Assembly (NCBI GenBank): GCA_043228905.1
Contig: JBHGNT010000021.1
Span: 10,044,001-10,108,000, forward strand
Source of the DNA: Azolla caroliniana
Taxonomy: Eukaryota; Polypodiophyta
Length of the DNA stretch: 64,000 nucleotides
Direction of reading: 5' to 3'
Shown: piece after piece, positions 30,813 to 42,900 of the stretch
How positions within the stretch are numbered: position 1 is the first letter of the stretch
Layout of the letters: each line of letters begins with the position of its first letter
The notes under the pieces: generated by a model
Told to the model about the DNA's origin: nothing
The model's input: the letters and a program-made list of their open reading frames with translations, nothing else
The model's database searches: none
Translations under genes and position numbers: made by a program

Positions 30813-31108
30813 ATGATCGTCGGCCCTATAGGCCGGTTCGGAGGGAAAGACGCCACAAGTTATTTGGAGGCTTACCAGGCCGAAATGATCATGAGGGATA
30901 TCCCGGTGGACAGGCAGCTGTCCGAATTCCCTCGGGTGGTGACGCCGAGCATCCACGCAGAGGTGCTCGAGGTGCTGGCCGAATGCCAGACTTGGGAGGC
31001 TTACCAGGCCGAAATGATCATGAGGGATATCCCGGTGGACAGGCAGCTGTCCGAATTCCCTCGGGTGGTGACGCCGAGCATCCACGCAGAGGTGCTCGAG
31101 GTGCTAGC
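30813..31108 (+). pseudogene. gypsy-2 gag, N-terminal fragment
   Basis: The frame from the ATG at 30813 reads GRFGGKDATSYLEAYQAEM, then MRDIPVDRQLSEFPRVV, a gag start of this gypsy type. A 129-bp in-frame tandem duplication (from 30868 and from 30997) repeats the AYQAEMIMRDIPVDRQ block. Copia-1 inserted at 31109 cuts the second copy; the gag continues at 36674 as GCQTWEEFELQLLEKYGFDD. Confidence 0.7.
30868..31108 (+). repeat. 129-bp tandem duplication in gypsy-2 gag
   Basis: The units begin AGGCTTACCAGGCCGAAATG at 30868 and 30997 and are nearly identical. The second is cut by copia-1 and finishes at about 36700. Confidence 0.85.
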
Positions 31109-31298
31109 TGTCGAATACAAGTGTATAATGGACGTATTCACACTATCCCTTTGTATAGATCAAGTTTGGGCCATTTGTGTAATTAGCATAAATGATAGTT
31201 GCCCTAACTTTGTCACTATACATAGTGACCTTGTAACCTTTTTGTAAGGTTGGTTGTATTATTGTTTTCTATTGAATAGAAAGAGTCTTTTGTGCCTC

Positions 31299-31339
<41 letters not shown>

Positions 31340-31428
31340 ACGATCTTAGAAACTGTCATACGCAGGTACTCGAATACCTAATCGAATGCTTCTTGATCTT
31401 CCGCATCGACACGGCCTTGTCTTCAACA
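31109..31428 (+). repeat. copia-1 5' LTR
   Basis: Starts TGTCGAATAC and ends CTTCAACA. It contains a long CT microsatellite near its middle. Confidence 0.95.
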
Positions 31429-31430
31429 TC

Positions 31431-31442
31431 TGGTATCAGAGC
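31431..31442 (+). promoter_or_regulatory. copia-1 primer-binding site
   Basis: TGGTATCAGAGC lies two bases after the LTR and pairs with the 3' end of initiator tRNA-Met. Confidence 0.9.
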
Positions 31443-32125
31443 CTGCACAGTATTCGGTCCTTCATCCCGCTGTCGGCCGTCGTCTCAGCCTGCACAGCAT
31501 TCGGTTTCTTGCGTCATTCGAAGAAGAGAGAAGAAGAAGAAAAACGAGGCTTGCATCTTATCGCGTTAGATCATCTTCGCTTGGAGTAAGCCAGCCGGTT
31601 GTACTCTGTTCCTTGTGATCGTAACCGCTCGAGGTGAAATCCCCTTGTGCAACATTGACATGATCGTGCTCCACTCGGTTAAACGGCATCCGAAGAGGTC
31701 ATCAAACGCTGCTCGCCGCTCAGTGTGACCACTCGGTGCAGATCGGTCTCAAGACAACAACCCAAATTCGTGCTTCATCCGGCTGATCGACATTCGGGAG
31801 GATCAGTTGGATCCGTCTCTCTCGTCGCTGCAGTCACCCGAAGCAGAATCGGTCCAGACAATCGGTTTCAATAATCGGTATTTGGCATATATATTCGGAA
31901 GCGAACCGGGCTCACTCCGACTCGGCAACATTCGGGAAGACCAGTCGGTTCTGTCCCTCAAGTTACCGGAGTCAATTCGAGCAAGTTCAACAATACATAT
32001 ATCCGAAGCCGAACCGACTCGGGTCCAAATCCGACTAGAACGATATCGGGTGAGCCAACCGGCTGCACTCCAACAAGGTTCGTAGTCAACTCCGAACCGA
32101 GCTTCGTCAACCGAAACCAAATTTG

Positions 32126-35100
32126 ATGGCATCAACATCCGGCTCGTCAGAAATGAGTCTACGAAAGTTCGGTGGATCGAACTTCAACTTCTGGAAGGAG
32201 CAAATGCAGGACTATCTCATAGTCAAGGGGCAAATCGATCCCATCGAAAATGAAGAATCTCCAGAAGGATACAAACCAATTGAGTGGCAGAAGCTGGACA
32301 GAATCGTCCGCGCCACGATTCGGATGCACCTATCGGAATCGGTATACTTTACGGTGCAATCGTGTACGACAGCATTCGAACTGTGGAAAACACTGTCGGA
32401 CACTTATGAAAAGAAGGTCGCTGCAACAAAGATGTTTCTGATCCGGCGCCTCTACAACTTGCGGATGAAAGAATCAGATTCGGTTCAAGCACATCTCAAT
32501 GAGTACGAAAGCATAAGCTCCCAAATCTCATCTCAGGGGACGGCAATCGAGGATGAACTCAGAGCAATGATACTCATGAGCAGCCTTCCCTCATCATGGG
32601 AAACTTTCGTCACAACCGTGTGCAACGCGTCAACCACGGCTGTTAAATACTCCGAAGTCACGAGCGCAATCCTGATCGAAGCAGCTCGGAGAAAGTCTTT
32701 CGCCAAAGACTCAACGAACGACGCTTATGTAGTACAAGGTTCGACAGACCGATCGAACATACGAGGAAGAGATTCCTCACGGCAGCCGAACAATCAGCGA
32801 AGACGGAGCCAGTCACGGGATAATCGAATCTGCAACTATTGCAAGAAACCCGGACACATCAAAGCCGACTGCCGCGCACTCAAGAACAAGAACGACAAGT
32901 CTCAGAAATCAGACAAGAAGAGTGGCCGGCATGAGGAGATCAATTACGTCAGCTCCTCAGCTGATGTGCTACCAAACGACCCGAATATACTATCAATCGA
33001 AAATCCAGTCGGATCAGAAGTTCTGCTCACGACTGAAGAATCGAGCACATGGCTCTTAGATTCGGGCGCGTCATTTCACGTGACTCCTCATCGATCCCAA
33101 TTTCGGCAATATACGATCCGTCACTCCGACTCAGTTCGAGTCGGCAACTCGCAACACTGTGACATCATTGGAATCGGCACAGTAGAGCTCAACCTTGCAG
33201 GTGGCTCTACACTTGTACTTCACAATGTCCGACATGTACCCGAGCTCTCAAGGCCATTGATCTCAGTCGGACAACTAGATGAAGACGGCATTCGTGCCGG
33301 CTTTTCTTCGGGAGGGTGGACACTCCACAGGGGGAACCTCCTGCTTGCTAGAGGACCCAAGATACACTCACTGTATCCGTTACACGTTACGCTCAGAGAG
33401 GGTAACCTGTTTTTGGTGGATATTCCTGTGTCATCACTATGGCACAGAAGATTAGGACACCTCAACAAGGCCGGCATTACGCACCTATCTAGAGCCGGAT
33501 ACATCCCTAAACTCTCCTTCTCGGACCATCAATTCTGCGAACATTGCCAGTATGGCAAACAAGCAGCCGCATCACACCCGACATCAGCACCAAGAGAAAC
33601 GAGACCTCTCGATTTAGTCCACTCGGACGTCTGTGGCCCAATGCCGCATTAGTCTCTCGGCGGTGCCTCTTACTTCGTCAGTTTTATTGACGATTCGACT
33701 CGAAAGGTGTGGGCTTATCCAATTCGCACCAAAGATCGTGTCTTCTCGATCTTCTCCGATTGGCTCGCTATGGTAGAAAATCAAATTGACCGAAAACTGA
33801 AATGCTTTCGGACCGACAATGGGGGAGAGTTCAAATCAGAAGAATTCGTCAAATTCTGCCGACAACGCGGCATCCGACGTGAATTTACGGCACCACACAG
33901 TCCGGAGCAAAACGGGATTGCAGAACGCATGAATCGGACAATCCAAGAACGGATAGTTTCCATGCTCCAACACTCCGGACTGTCGGATGGCTTCTGGGCA
34001 GAGGCTCTACTCACGGCAGTACACATAATCAATATGTCGCCAAGTAGACCTCTAGGACTTCAAATTCCTCAGGAACTATGGATCGGCAGTAAGCCGAATT
34101 ACGACAAGCTGAGGATCTTCGGATGCGAGGCATACGCCCTTATTCCGAAAGATGATCGCCGAAAACTTGCACCTCGGTCCAGGAAATGCATTTTCCTTGG
34201 ATATGGATCCGACGGCGAAATGGGATACCGACTCTGGGACCCCGAACGCAGACAAATCGTTCGAAGTTCGGACGTTGTGTTCAATGAGTCGGCTATGAAT
34301 CCATCAGTCGAAACACCGATCGAAGTCCGAAGGGTAACATTTTCCGATGTGCCGACCCTTCAAGAAGGCCCCGCTCTTAACACACGGTCAGCTTCACGGG
34401 TAGCTGAACCTTACACCACCGACTCGGACAACTCTGACTCGGCACAGCCGAATGATTCGCTTTCGGACCATCCGACCTCGATACCCGATGCGACCAGTCC
34501 AATCATACCTCGACGATCCGAGAGACTGTCGCAACCTCCGGAGAGGTATTCTCCTGGAATTTTCTTCACCGACGCCGGCGAACCGACGTCTTACGAAGAA
34601 GCATCGACATCTGTCGATTCAGCCACCTGGCATCTGGCGATGGAGTCGGAAATGCACTCCATTCGGGCAAACAAGACTTGGGATCTGGTCGAATTACCTA
34701 AGAATCGACGTGCTCTTCCTTGCAAGTGGGTTTATCGACTAAAAGAGACGTCTGATTCGACCACCCCAAAGTACAAGGCCAGATTAGTTGCAAAGGGCTT
34801 CCGACAAGAATATGGCGTCGACTTCGACGAGATTTTTTCACCAGTGGTGAAAATGACAACCCTTCGTTTTCTACTCGGCGTAGTGGCAGCCGACAACTTG
34901 GAGCTGATTCAGCTAGATGTCAAAACAGCCTTCCTCCATGGTGATCTTGAAGAGGAAATTTATATGGAGCAGCCAAAAGGCTTCGTGGCAACTGGCCAAG
35001 AACATCTAGTCTGCCGACTCAGGAAGAGTCTATACGGCCTCAAACAGGCACCGCGACAATGGTACAAGAAGTTCGACGACTTCATCCAATCGATCGGCTT

Positions 35101-36160
35101 CTCAAAAAGCGATGAGGACCATTGTCTTTTTACCAACACAGCTCAAGATGGATCACCCATCTTCCTCATCATTTACGTGGACGACATGCTAATTTCTGGA
35201 CGCCACGCGGGCGAACTTGCCGATCTCATTCGGCAACTGCGGTTGAAGTTTGCCATGAAGGACCTCGGTTCGGCACGACACATACTTGGCATGAAGATTA
35301 GTCGGCATCGCGATAAACGACATCTTTTTCTGTCTCAGACCGACTATATCGGACGTGTCTTGGAACGCTTCAACATGCAATCAGCCAAATCTGCTTCAAC
35401 CCCGCTCCCCATGAATCTTCGGCTCTCTCAACGAGACTGCCCGACATCCGGTCCGGAGGGGGAAGATATGAAGTCGGTACCGTATGCACCGGCAGTCGGC
35501 TCCCTTATGTACCTGATGGTCGCGACACGGCCTGATATCTCTCATGCCGTAGGAGTTGTTAGCAGATTTATGCACAATCCTGGCCGATCGCATTGGAACG
35601 CAGTCAAGCATGTGTTCAAATATCTGGCTGGCACAAAAGATCACGACGTTCTTTTCGGTCCGAACTCAACCTCAGGCGTAGTCGGTTACACCGACTCGGA
35701 CTTCGCGGGCTGTATAGACAGTCGGAAATCAACAACCGGATACTGCTTCAAATTCGGCAATGGAGCAATTTCGTGGAAGTCGAAACTTCAGGAGTGCACA
35801 GCGACCTCAACGACCGAAGCAGAATATGTAGCTGCGTCCGACGCTGCAAAAGAAGCTTTGTGGCTTGGCCGGCTGGCGCACACGTTTCGGCAAGTCGACC
35901 ATGACTCGGCTCCAGTTGTCTATAGCGACAGTCAAGGTGCTGTTGCCTTGTCGAGAAATCCGGTTCACCACAACAACGCCTCCAAACATATCGACGTTCG
36001 ATATCACTTCGTTCGGGACTGCGTCATTTCAGGGAAAATCGGTCTAGAGAAAATATCCACATCCGACAATGTCGCAGATGGAATGACCAAGTGTCTTTCG
36101 GCAGACCGCTTTCGGTCCCTTCGGCATCAGATGGGCGTAACGACAAACCAGTCTGGTTAG
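32126..36160 (+). pseudogene. copia-1 gag-pol with one nonsense codon
   Basis: The frame runs from the ATG at 32126 to the TAG at 36158-36160, interrupted only by a TAG at 33650-33652 where copia-2 has CAG (after MPH, before SLGGASYF). Domains in order: UBN2-type gag, zinc knuckle CNYCKKPGHIKADC, protease LLDSGASFH, integrase zinc part and core (DNGGEF, SPEQNGIAERMNRT), RT (LDVKTAFLHG, IIYVDDMLISG), RNase H (YTDSDFAGCIDSRKSTTGY to NVADGMTKCL). All catalytic motifs are kept. The stop falls in the integrase, so only gag, protease and part of integrase would be made without readthrough. Confidence 0.95.
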
Positions 36161-36353
36161 AGCCGGACACAACGCAGGATGGTTTCAGACAACCGACATC
36201 AGTTCCTTAATGATCGGCTTCAACTCTTCCGACCCGACCAGTCCGGTCTTCTGCCTTCGGACCCTGCCGACTCGAACAAAACTGATATGTCCGAGAACCT
36301 AGGTCTATACCTGTAATCTTAGATAACCCATGTATACGCCCATTACGGGGGAG

Positions 36354-36543
36354 TGTCGAATACAAGTGTATAATGGACGTATTCACACTATCCCTTTGTA
36401 TAGATCAAGTTTGGGCCATTTGTGTAATTAGCATAAATGATAGTTGCCCTAACTTTGTCACTATACATAGTGACCTTGTAACCTTTTTGTAAGGTTGGTT
36501 GTATTATTGTTTTCTATTGAATAGAAAGAGTCTTTTGTGCCTC

Positions 36544-36584
<41 letters not shown>

Positions 36585-36673
36585 ACGATCTTAGAAACTG
36601 TCATACGCAGGTACTCGAAACCCTAATCGAATGCTTCTTGATCTTCCGCATCGACACGGCCTTGTCTTCAACA
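36354..36673 (+). repeat. copia-1 3' LTR
   Basis: 320 bp, the same as the 5' LTR except for CTCGAAACCC against CTCGAATACC. The CT microsatellite appears to have the same length in both. Confidence 0.95.
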
Positions 36674-37213
36674 CTAGCCGGATGCCAGACTTGGGAGGAG
36701 TTCGAGCTCCAGCTCCTCGAGAAGTACGGGTTTGACGACTTGCTTCGGCTGATGAGGCGGGACTTCATGGCGTGGGTGGAAAGCCCCGGAAAAGGGAGCA
36801 GCATGTCGATGCTCCTCCAGGAGTTCGAAAAATGGTTCGCGCGGCTGTCGACGCTGGACCAGACAGTGCTCGAAACGAGTCGAGTACTACTATTTGTCAA
36901 GTCGGTGGACGCGCTCGACAGGGAAAAGGTGGGTTCCCTGTTGGAAACGGACGAAGGGCTCACGGCAGACTGGGCCATGGTAAAACGGGTTTGCGGCCGT
37001 TTCGACAAACGGCGCGATTGCAGCGACGGAAGCTCGTCGAGGTCAGGGCCGGTCCCGGGGAGGAGGCTCGAGGAGCCGGTATCGGTGCCAGCTGGTAGGA
37101 AGGAAGAGAGCCGAATTTGGCTAGAGTCGGGGTCGGCATCGAATGACACGGTCAGAGGCCCATCCGGAGGAGCGGCTTTGGAGGAGCTGACACAGATGGT
37201 GCGTGACCTGTAG
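36674..37213 (+). pseudogene. gypsy-2 gag, middle part
   Basis: Resumes after copia-1 with GCQTWEEFELQLLEKYGFDD, then LLQEFEKWFARLSTLDQTVL and RVLLFVKSVDALDREKVGSL, matching the gypsy-2b gag layout. The frame ends MVRDL at a TAG (37211-37213), with another TAG three codons on (37220-37222). The same frame then stays open into the zinc knuckle at 37283. Both stops fit a CAG-to-TAG change. Confidence 0.75.
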
Positions 37214-37222
37214 ATCGCATAG

Positions 37223-38551
37223 GCCCGGAGAGACAGCGGCAAACAACCTCGCGACCGGAGGCCGCCGGCTGGGCAACGGTGCATGTGGTGTGACGCGATC
37301 GGTCACATTCGGAAGGATTGCGCGGATTTCGCCGACATGCTCAGGACCAACATGGTGTACCTCTGGAACGGGCGGGTGCACGCGAGCGAGACCCGGAGAG
37401 CCCTAGAACTAAATGCGGCGCGCGGCGGAATGAAGAGGTTGATGGAAGAGGCCGCGACACGGCACGTTGAAGCCGTTAACTACTCGGTATCGGCGGGAAT
37501 TCGGGTCGGGGGTGATGAGGCCCGGAAGGCAAAGGACTCCGTATTCTGGCCGCTAGTGCTAGAAGGCCTCTCCGGAGTTCGGCTGAAGAAGGAAGAGGTG
37601 GACCACGCGGAACAGCGGGTCCAGGAGGTCACTGGTTGGGAAGATCCGGTTGAAGAGAAAACGGGCTTCGTAGAAGCCGCTTGCCAGAACTACGAGGTTC
37701 TGGTGGAAGACAAACGGGCAGGAAAGGCCGGAGGGGTCGGTCCCCCGCAGAGGTATCAGACCCGGTTCGGACCGAAACTGACCGGTGCCGGCAACCCAGG
37801 CGCGCCGGACGGAAAGAAGCAGACGGGGTTTCGATTGAGCATCGAAATCGAAAGGACCACAAACCTGCGAAAGGTCCTGAAGGAACGTATCCTCGACAGT
37901 AAAGTGGAGTTGTCGTTGTGGGAGGTGCTGGGAATCGCCAAGAGGGAGTTCCACGACTCCATCGTAGACTTGGTGAAGCGAAAGAGGCTCTCGACGGAGC
38001 CGGAACCGAAGAAGCTGGTGGAGGTGCGAACCACGCACTTGGAAGACGCGACCCTAGAAGACGAGTTGGCGGGAAGCCACTACACGAAGCCGCATTGGGC
38101 TAGGGCAACTACGGAAACCCCTGTACGGATCGGCAACGTTCCGGAACCGGTGGTGGCGTTGGTAGACCATGGATCCGAAATCAACCTGATGTCCATGGAT
38201 TTCTACAAGAGGGGTAAATGGCCGATCAACACCAAGCACGGCTGGAAAATACGGGCAGCGACGCGCGCCACAGAAGAACTACATAGGGCTTGTCCGAACA
38301 TACAAGTGAAAATCGACGATGTCGAGATCGACCAGCACTTCTTCGTGCAGGAGACGTCCTCGCATCCGGTTATACTAGGAGAGCCATACATCACGGCGGC
38401 ACAGATGGAGACCAAGGTGTTGGACAACGGTTCGGCCTATGCAAGAGTCAAGAGCCAGGACGGGCGTCACTCGGTCCAGTTCCTAACGATGCGACCAAAC
38501 CATGAGCGTAACCGCGAGGCTCTCGACGGCGAAACCCGAGGGGATTTTTAA
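37223..38551 (+). pseudogene. gypsy-2 zinc knuckle, linker and aspartic protease
   Basis: The frame opens with CMWCDAIGHIRKDC (about 37282-37323), a CCHC knuckle. A linker of about 260 residues follows, including the helical block VLKERILDSKVELSLWEVLG and IAKREFHDSIVDLVKRKRL. The retropepsin region is VVALVDHGSEINLMS (near 38152-38196), with VILGEPYITAAQ as the flap-side/ILG motif. The triad reads Asp-His-Gly-Ser instead of Asp-Thr/Ser-Gly. The frame ends at 38549-38551, where the inverted LTR fragment begins. Confidence 0.8.
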
Positions 38552-39087
38552 AGAGGGCTATCAAGGCGTGGGGCCGCGATAGTCCGGACACCCGATGTCG
38601 CGTTGCTACGCGCGTGCGTGGAGAAACGAGGCGGGACCACCGGGGTCTTGAACCGAAGAGCAGGTGTTAGGATGGGAAAGAGAAAGAGAGAGACGACCAG
38701 TTACGTATGAGCAAAGAGACACAAGGGGGGACGGCCTGTCAATGCAGAAAACACGAATGGACATAGAGACAGAGAGACACGAATGTTTGTATATTAACAA
38801 ATGACACAAAAGAACAGAGCACGCGAGCGGTTACAACCGAACAGGCCAGCGAACAGATGCCGATGCCTGTTCGTCTGCGCACGAAAGGGGATAGGATGGA
38901 GGTGCTGCCGGAAGCACACGGGCGTTCCTCGAAGCAGCGCAAGCCTCACGAAAACTCTGCAGAGTGATGGAGAATGAACAGAGGAGAAGTGTTCGGTTAT
39001 GGTTCGACACCACTTCGTCCTCCTCAATGCGCGATCCCTTCTCCCCCGCGTCTCCCTCTCTTTTATAGCTTCCGGAAGGGAGCCGTC

Positions 39088-39369
39088 TGTCGAATACATG
39101 TGTATAATGGACGTATTCACACCATCCCGTTTTGGCCATTTATGTAATTAGCATAAAGGGCAGTTGCCCTAAGTCGGTCACTATATATAGTGACCTTGTA
39201 ACCTCTTTGTGAGGTTGGTTGTTGTATTGTTGCTCTATGAAATAAGAAACTCTTTTGTGTCTCTCTCTCTCTCTCTCTCTGTGCAACGACCTACATTCTG
39301 TCATACACAGGGAATAAACAGGAATCGAGTGCTTCAAGATCTTCCGCACAGACGACATTGCTTCCAACA
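39088..39369 (+). repeat. copia-2 5' LTR
   Basis: 282 bp, TGTCGAATAC to CTTCCAACA, with a 20-base CT run. It lacks the segment with TATAGATCAAGTTTG of the copia-1 LTR, and its R/U5-side sequence also differs, although the coding regions are close. Confidence 0.95.
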
Positions 39370-39371
39370 TC

Positions 39372-39383
39372 TGGTATCAGAGC
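39372..39383 (+). promoter_or_regulatory. copia-2 primer-binding site
   Basis: TGGTATCAGAGC follows the LTR after two bases, as in copia-1, and pairs with initiator tRNA-Met. Confidence 0.9.
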
Positions 39384-39945
39384 CTGCACAGTAGTCGGTT
39401 CTTCAATCCGCTGTCGGCCGTCGTCTCTGCATTCGGTTCCCTGCGTCATTCGAAGAAGAGAGAAGAAGAAGAAAAACCAGGTTTGCATCTCATCGCGTTA
39501 GATCATCTTTGTTTGGAGTAAGCCAGCAGGTTGTACTCCGCTCCCCGTGATCGTAACCGCTCGAGGTGAAATCCCCTTGTGCAACCCTGACAACAACCCA
39601 AATTCATGCTTCATCTGGCTGATCGACATTCGGGAGGATCAGTCGGATCCGTCTCTCTCGTCGCTGCAGTCAACCGAAGCAAAATCGGTTCAGATAATCG
39701 GTTTTAATAATCGGTATTCGGCATATATATCCGAAACGAACCGGGCTCACTCCGACTCGGCAACATTCGGGAAGACCAGTCGGTTCTGTCCCTCAAGTTA
39801 CCGGAGTCAATTCGAGCAAGTTCCGAAGCCGAACCGACTCGGGTTCAAATCCGACTAGAACGATATCGGGTGAGCCAACCGGCTGCACTCCAACAAGGTT
39901 CGTAGTCAACTCCGAACCGAGCTTCGTCAACTGAAACCGAATTTG

Positions 39946-42900
39946 ATGGCATCAACATCCGGCTCGTCAGAAATGAGTCTACGAAAGTTCGATGGATCGA
40001 ACTTCAACTTCTGGAAGGAACAAATGCAGGACTATCTCATAGTCAAGGGGCAGATCGATCCCATCGAAAATGAAGAACCTCCAGAAGGATTCAAACCAAT
40101 TGAGTGGCAGAAGCTGGACAGAATCGTCCGCGCCACGATTCGGATGCACCTATCGGAATCGGTATACTTTACGGTGCAATCGTGTACGACAGCATTCGAA
40201 CTGTGGAAAACGCTGTCGGACACTTACGAAAAGAAGGTCGCCGCAACAAAGATGTTTCTGATCCGGCGCCTCTACAACTTGCGGATGAAAGAATCCGATT
40301 CGGTTCAAGCACACCTCAATGAGTACGAAAGCATAAGCTCCCAAATCTCGTCACAGGGGACGGCAATCGAGGATGAGCTCAGAGCAATGATACTCATGAG
40401 CAGCCTTCCCCCATCATGGGAAACTTTCGTCACAACCGTGTGCAACGCGTCAACCACGGCTGTTAAATACTCCGAAGTCACGAGCGCAATCCTGACCGAA
40501 GCAGCTCGGAGAAAGTCTTTCGCCAAAGACTCAACAGACGACGCCTACGTAGTACAAGGTTCGACAGACCGATCGAACATACGAGGAAGAGATTCCTCAC
40601 GACCGCCGAACAATCAGCGAAGACGGAGCCAGTCACGGGATAACCGAACCTGCAACTATTGCAAGAAACCCGGACACATCAAAGCCGACTGCCGCGCACT
40701 CAAGAACAAGAACAACAAGAAGAGTGGCCGGCATGAGGAGGTCAACTACGTCAGCTTCTCAGCTGATGTGCTACCAGACGACCCGAATATACTATCAATC
40801 GAAAATCCAGTCGGATCAGAAGTTCTACTCACGACTGAAGAGTCGAGCACATGGCTCTTAGATTCGGGCGCGTCGTTTCACGTGACTCCTCATCGATCCC
40901 AATTTCGGCAATATACGATCCGTCACTCCGACTCAGTTCGAGTCGGTAACTCGCAACACTGCGACATCATCGGAATCGGCACAGTAGAGCTCAACCTTGC
41001 AGGTGGCTCAACACTTGTACTCCACAATGTCCGACATGTACCCGAGCTCACAAGGCCATTGATCTCAGTCGGACAACTAGATGAAGACGGCATTCGTGCC
41101 GGTTTTTCTTCGGGAGGGTGGACACTCCACAGGGGGAACCTCCTGCTTGCTAGAGGACCTAAAATACACTCACTGTATCCGTTACATGTTACGCTCAGAG
41201 AGGGTAACCTGTTTCTGGTGGATATTCCTGTGTCATCACTATGGCACCGAAGATTAGGACACCTCAGCAAGGCCGGCATCACGCACCTATCTAGAGCCGG
41301 GTACATCCCCAAACTCTCCTTCTCCGACCATCAATTCTGCGAGCATTGCCAGTATGGCAAACAAGTAGCCGCATCACACCCGACATCAGCACCAAAAGAA
41401 ACGAGACCTCTCGATTTAGTCCATTCGGACGTCTGTGGCCCAATGCCGCATCAGTCTCTTGGCGGTGCCTCTTACTTCGTCAGTTTTATTGACGATTCGA
41501 CTCGAAAGGTGTGGGCTTATCCGATTCGCACCAAAGATCGTGTCTTCTCGATCTTCACCGATTGGCTCGCTATGGTAGAAAATCAAACCGACCGAAAGCT
41601 GAAATGCCTTCGGACCGACAATGGGGGAGAGTTCAAATCAGAAGAATTCGTCAAATTCTGCCGACAACGCGGCATCCGACGTGAATTTACGGCACCACAC
41701 AGTCCGGAGCAAAACGGGATTGCAGAACGAATGAATCGGACGATCCAAGAAAGGATAGTTTCCATGCTCCAACACTCCGGACTGTCGGATGGCTTCTGGG
41801 CAGAGGCTCTACTCACGGCAGTACACATAATCAATATGTCGCCAAGTAGACCTCTAGGACTTCAAATTCCTCAGGAACTATGGATCGGCAGTAAGCCGAA
41901 TTACGACAAGCTGAGGATCTTCGGATGCGAGGCGTACGCCCTTATTCCGAAAGATGATCGCCGAAAACTTGCACCTCGGTCCAGGAAATGCATTTTCCTT
42001 GGATATGGATCAGACGGCGAAATGGGATACCGACTCTGGGACCCCGAACGCAGACAAATCGTCCGAAGTTCGGACGTTGTGTTCAACGAGTCGGCTATGA
42101 ACCCATCAGTCGAAAAACCAATCGAAGTCCGAAGGGTAACATTCTCCGATGTGCCGACCCTTCAAGAAGGCCCCGCTCTCAACACACGGTCAGCTTCACG
42201 GGTAGCTGAACCTTATACTACCGACTCGGACAACTCTGACTCGGCACAGCCGAATGATTCGGTTTCGGACCATCCGACCTCGATACCCGATGCGACCAGT
42301 CCAATCATACCTCGACGATCCGAGAGACTGTCGCAACCTCCGGAGAGGTACTCTCCTGGAATTTTCTTCACCGACGCCGGCGAACCGACGTCTTACGAAG
42401 AAGCATCGACATCTGTCGATTCGGCCACATGGCATCTGGCGATGGAGTCGGAAATGCACTCCATTCGGGCAAACAAGACTTGGGATCTGGTCGAATTACC
42501 TAGGAACCGACGTGCTCTTCCTTGCAAGTGGGTTTATCGAATCAAAGAGACGTCTGATTCGACCACCCCAAAGTACAAGGCCAGATTAGTTGCGAAGGGC
42601 TTCCGACAAGAATATGGCGTCGACTTCGACGAGATTTTTTCACCAGTGGTGAAAATGACAACCCTTCGTTTTCTGCTCGGCGTCGTGGCAGCCGACAACT
42701 TGGAGCTGATTCAGCTAGATGTCAAAACAGCCTTCCTCCATGGTGATCTCGAGGAGGAAATTTATATGGAGCAGCCCAAAGGCTTCGTGGCCACCGGCCA
42801 AGAACATCTAGTCTGCCGACTCCGGAAGAGTCTATACGGCCTCAAACAGGCACCGCGACAATGGTACAAGAAGTTCGACGACTTCATCCAATCGATCGGC

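Larger units (their letters stand above)
31109..36673 (+). mobile_element. copia-1, nearly intact Ty1/copia element
   Basis: 5565 bp with 320-bp LTRs at both ends that differ at only two adjacent positions by eye, and a perfect 5-bp target duplication (CTAGC at 31104-31108 and 36674-36678). It has an initiator tRNA-Met primer site and a polypurine tract (TTACGGGGGAG, 36343-36353). The gag-pol frame has a single nonsense codon. It is inserted in the gag of gypsy-2. This is a very recent insertion. Confidence 0.95.
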
